A DNA stretch of 64,000 nt. It comes from Lineus longissimus. Lineage: Eukaryota; Nemertea; Pilidiophora; Heteronemertea; Lineidae. The notes beneath the pieces are model-generated. The model was not told the origin of the DNA. It was given only the letters and a program-made list of their open reading frames with translations, and did not search any database. Shown here in pieces: positions 60,029 to 64,000 of the stretch. Numbering within the stretch: the first letter of the stretch is position 1; each line of letters begins with the position of its first letter. The stretch covers positions 4,280,501 through 4,344,500 of the forward strand of contig NC_088309.1 of NCBI RefSeq assembly GCF_910592395.1, read 5' to 3'. A program made the position numbers and the translations under genes.

Positions 60029-61486
60029 GATGGAGGATCGCATCATTGCTATCGATCATGACCACCGGCAAGCAGATAAAGACTGGTAAACACGTGAGAC
60101 GAAGAACAGCACCATTAATTGGCATGCGCTTGGCGGGAAATGCATTGCTCGATGACAGGGAATGACGTCATTGATTGGCAGGGACTTGACAGGGAGGAAT
60201 GGCATTATGGATTAGAACTTGACGGGGAAAAACGCCATTGATTGGCAAACACAAAGAACGAAAATAAGAACGAGGCCCTGTTTTAAAATTTGTTTTAATC
60301 CCGTTGTTTTAATCATACATACCAGCAAGAAGGAACACCCTTTAACATGAAGAATGAATACTCAAACCTCCTGGTGTAAGCGAGGAGTATGAGTTGTACT
60401 CTTGCCTCTTGGACAAGAAAAGAGAGTGGAAAAAGAACACAAACTTGTTATTTTGTTATTTAGAAACTTACACGAATTTATAATAGGACTACAAAAGTAA
60501 AAATGTTTGTGAGAATATCTTAATCAGATTGGAAGACTTTCCACAATTATTTTTCATTACTTGCCTTTACTTGTTCAGTGACGCCACTCGATATTCTGTA
60601 AAATTCTTTTTTCGAGTTGCGATGTTTGCTCGTTATATAACCTTTTTGTGCGATAAACATTGCTTGTTTACACACAGCCATTCGAAATTCTTGTATTGCT
60701 GATAAATTGATTAGAATAGTGAAATAATTATACTGTTGAGGCTTTTACTCGAATAAAAACACAATATCATGCAATTCAAACAACCCGTAAGCTTATACCT
60801 TGATTTACCTTCACACAACGCAGGACCGCCTCATCACACTACTATAACTGCGCGGAGTATATATAGCAGCCTCTGCGCTTTACTATTGTTACAAACAGTC
60901 GTATCAAACTTCACCATCATTATTTTCATGATGAGAGGAAGAAATCCCCGTGGTATCTAGGGGCCACGTCTGCCTCTTTTGATCAAATCGTTTTCGTGTG
61001 AAAAAAATCCCCTTAGTATTTAGCATTCGATTCAAACAAAAAAGGGCGGGGAAACCGTCGCACTTTCATGGACTTAGCGCCGGACCAGTTACGGGCAATA
61101 ATATACAGAGTCGAGAGCTTATATTGAAAATAGTATTGTATATTCCGATAGGCGAAAACTGCCAGTGCGCGATTGCACGCATTGGGTGTAGTTTCCCGTT
61201 GTGTTTGAAACTTCATTTAGATCTTAAGTTTCACAAGTCACAATGACGGGTGCTGGTAATATAATGTATCGAAAGTTCAAAAACGTTTGGTTATAAAATC
61301 CAATGCTAGCTTGGTTTTTCGATCCACTAAGGTACGTTTGATACCCTTTGCTACTAGGAATTTGAGTACATTTTCATTTAATGAAGAAAAAGCATTACCG
61401 AAATAGGCTCAAGAAATTCCGGAAAAACATATCAACAAGTCATTGCTTTTGCACTTGATCAGTGTCTTGTCTCCATTACGAGTCCA
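60029..61486. other. Convergent 3' region between NCLX-B and the SDR gene
   Basis: No coding sequence recognised. A plus-strand AATAAA at about 60753 is a candidate poly(A) signal of NCLX-B. The remainder is probably the 3'UTR of the minus-strand SDR gene and spacer. The open frames seen here are weak. Confidence 0.4.
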
Positions 61487-63926
61487 TCACGATAGTTCTG
61501 CAGGAGACGTGATGACGTGTGCATCATCAATCTGATGAGCTGGGAAGCAAACACCCGTACTGAATTCCCACAATCTCTCCGCATCACCGGACTTTGTCGT
61601 CGTGTCCTTTGGCCTTTTACCCTTGAAGTAATTCCCCGCGTGCCTCTCGAGGCCTGGCTGCGTTGCGCAGTGCACCACCGCCTGTGCGCCTTTCTCCGGC
61701 GTATCGAAGAAGAGTTTGGCGACCCCGCGCAGGAGCCGCCCGTTGGATCCGGGCCAGTTACGTAAAAGTGATGTTCGAATTATCCCTGAAAGAATGTGCA
61801 CACGTAATGGATATACAACAAAACGATATCTTAAAGTTTTACTGAAATGTATGTTTGGAAGAGAATCAGGCATAGGATCTGATAATTGCCAGGGCAGAAT
61901 AACATTCAAGCAACACATTTTGTGTTCAGCTTAATCCTTGAAATATTAGTTGCTCTGAAAGAAATAATCGCGTACAACCAAGATATAAAAAACTACCAGA
62001 ATAAAGATTCATACGCGTACGGTACTACATTGATGAGGCAAAGATCGGCGGAAAATCTTTATGCAGTTTCATCATAAGAAACCAGAACTGAATCAAATCA
62101 TCCAGTTCTAACAAAGAAAAATGACACCAAGATACACATTCTAAGCAAAACAGGGTATTTTCACCACAACCTCATAATAAGTCAACTGTTACAGGATGTG
62201 GAACCTACCTGGATGGACCGAATATGAGGTGACACCAACCTGGGCAAATCGTCTGTTCAGCTCCTCAGCAAATAAAACATTCCCGAGCTTACTCCTCGCG
62301 TAAGATTCATAAATGTCGTAATTTTTCGTCTTCATCGGATCCAAAAGCCACGAAAGGTCGTCCAAGGGTATCCAACTCTTTCTATGCGAGTCCGAGGTGA
62401 CACAGACTACCCTACTGGGGCTACACTCGTTTAGTCTTTTGAGAAGCAATAACGTCAACATGAAGTGGCCAAAGTGGTTGACGGAAAATGTCTTTTCCAT
62501 GCCATTGCTGACGTGGTCGTTCGGACCAAGATACGCTGAAACGTATAGAAGAAGAAAATGTGGCAGTTACAAAATACATACGCCTAGCTTTTAAAGTGTT
62601 TCAGGTAGAACGTATGAACAGGTTTTCTTCTAAGAAATAAATCTTCGTGTGAGTTGATTAAGCTACTTACTTAATTGTGATTTTCCCAGTGAGATTTTCG
62701 AGCATTAAACATCTTTGTCAGAATTAAGACAAAAGTACCATTTATTTACCATTTATAAGGGCAAAGAGGAATACATCTGAAATGTTATAACTTTCAATGA
62801 ATAGTGTAGAAGCAATATCAGCCCAGTTCTGCATACTTTCTGAGAGTTGAATGATCAGGCCGATGACTCGGTTGCACGCAATCCGATTGACCTGATCTGT
62901 GACCTCTTAGAGAAGAAGTTTTAGTATCTGTTATGATTTTTATTCATGCTTACATTATGTTAACTTAATTTACCTGCATTATTGATCAGAACGTCCAACC
63001 GTTCCTCTTTCCGAAGGAAATCCTGCACAAATCGCTTTATGTCATCGAACTCGCCCAAGTTCAAGGTCATTCCCGTGACGTCTTCTTTTCCCGTGATAGT
63101 GCGTACTTCTTTTGCGACCTGTTCCGTCTTTGCTGAAGTCTGGCCGGTGAATACGACCCTTGCCCCCATTGAGGCAAGCATCACTGCTGTAGAACGGCCT
63201 ATTCCCGAGCTCCCGCCTGAAATTAGCAAAGTCCTGCGATGGAAAATGACTAGCAATGGGATGCGAGTTTTCAGAAATGAGGAACTGTGACATAATGCAG
63301 TTTAGCCTAGATTGTGTGTATATCAAAACCTGGCAATTCTTTTGGAATTCGATTAGAACAGCATCCTTTTGGGCGGATTGGGATCTCACATTCATTTTCT
63401 TAACTTCGAGCATAACATTGCTGCATGCAGAGCGATTACTCTGTGCGGCATATTGAAAATAGCTTGACCAAAGACCATTATTCATTTGTCATATTGGCTA
63501 TCCCTTCGGGAGAATACATGGTCTATTAACATTATGTTTGTCGGGCTAAATCAAGTGTTTGCACTCTTTTGGTCAGTTTCACATTCTCACGCGCAGGGAG
63601 TCAAAATTTAAGTTCAATACATTGTACATGTAGTTTTCCAGTCTCTATAATCATGTCCGTCTTCATAGCATGTTTTCAAAGGAGTTCTTATTTTTTCACT
63701 GAAAACGATTTAGTTCAATGTACCATGTGAACAATGGTGCATTTGGCAAGTTATGACATGATTGTGTTTCTACATTATTGAAAATGACTTCATCCCTGAA
63801 ATACCAAAGAGAACGTCATTAAAACGATTACCCTGGTAGACCATAAACTAAGGGTGTCGGGTTACTCTTTGACCATAATGTGTATTTCTTACCTGTTATC
63901 AAGACTGTTTTTCCTTTCATATCCAT
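61487..63926 (-). CDS. Short-chain dehydrogenase/reductase, retinol-dehydrogenase-like, 4 exons, about 300 aa
   Basis: Probable NAD(P)-dependent oxidoreductase similar to the RDH11-14 group. Exons on the minus strand: 63926-63893, 63216-62974, 62535-62209 and 61785-61487, in phase. The start MDMKGKTVLITG leads into the cofactor loop TGGSSGIG (T11-G18). Catalytic set: N112 (SVNHFGHF), S140 (VCVTSDSH), Y171 and K175 (YARSKLGNVLFAEEL). HPGIIRTSLLRNW follows, as in RDHs. The common NNAG motif reads NNAA because of the codon formed at the exon 2/3 border. No clear N-terminal membrane anchor. The C-terminus is PAELS. Substrate cannot be told. The frame is open a little upstream of the ATG, so an earlier start is possible. 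Confidence 0.88.
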
Positions 63927-64000
63927 GGAAGCGATCCTTTGGACGTGTAAGATACGGGCAGAATTAACCTGGCGTTCTAATCAAACCGAATGAAATGCAT
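63927..64000. other. Upstream of the SDR gene; window edge
   Basis: Short 5' flank or 5'UTR of the SDR gene. Nothing else seen. Confidence 0.3.

Noticed and set aside
63217-63256. Upstream extension of SDR exon 2 (RTLLISGG)
   Set aside because: A good acceptor (AATTTCAG) precedes GCGGGAGC, and exon 1 at 63893-63926 supplies MDMKGKTVLIT in phase; the likeness is chance.

Overview
The window is eukaryotic nuclear DNA from a marine-invertebrate-type bilaterian genome. Genes are split by many short introns with GT..AG borders, tRNA-derived SINEs and numerous small inverted-repeat (MITE-like) elements are present, intergenic DNA is AT-rich and scattered with ACATGTA-type words, and the proteins are clear orthologues of animal genes. 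I cannot separate lancelet, hemichordate, mollusc and brachiopod from the sequence alone. No prokaryotic operon, CRISPR array, virus or plasmid was seen.

Layout, left to right: (1) 1.8-6.6 kb, minus strand: an 11-exon FBXO21 orthologue. (2) 8.2-10.7 kb, plus: a 5-exon hydroxylysine kinase (HYKK) orthologue, head-to-head with FBXO21. (3) 16.3-18.4 kb, minus: a 3-exon GOLPH3 orthologue, followed by about 4.7 kb that may be a long 3'UTR. (4) 18.9-21.9 kb, plus: a 7-exon CFAP161 orthologue sharing a 440-bp promoter region with GOLPH3. (5) 22.8-24.2 kb, minus: an intronless protein-kinase gene not assigned to a named family. (6) 26-31.7 kb: three MS4A/CD20-like four-pass membrane proteins, one plus and two minus, each coded in one exon. 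(7) 33.7-34.9 kb: a tandem-repeat mobile element ending in a GAC microsatellite and a palindrome. (8) 36.3-41.5 kb, minus: an 11-exon BCKDK orthologue. (9) 42.1-48.4 kb and 52.7-60.0 kb, plus: two tandem SLC8B1/NCLX mitochondrial Na+/Ca2+ exchanger paralogues. (10) 61.5-63.9 kb, minus: a 4-exon retinol-dehydrogenase-like short-chain dehydrogenase.

The most interesting region is the NCLX pair. Each paralogue appears to keep two U12-type (minor spliceosome) introns at identical positions, one in each ion-binding alpha repeat. The first of these in the upstream gene begins ATATCCTT and, by homology, ends in AT rather than AC or AG. The downstream paralogue has changed several residues of the ion-binding motifs and is likely divergent in transport. 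BCKDK and the upstream NCLX, both predicted mitochondrial proteins, are divergently transcribed from a 609-bp region holding two TFEB/USF-type E-boxes.

Exon borders were worked out by hand from splice signals, reading-phase continuity and family similarity. No alignment or database search was run; gene names rest on remembered family sequences.
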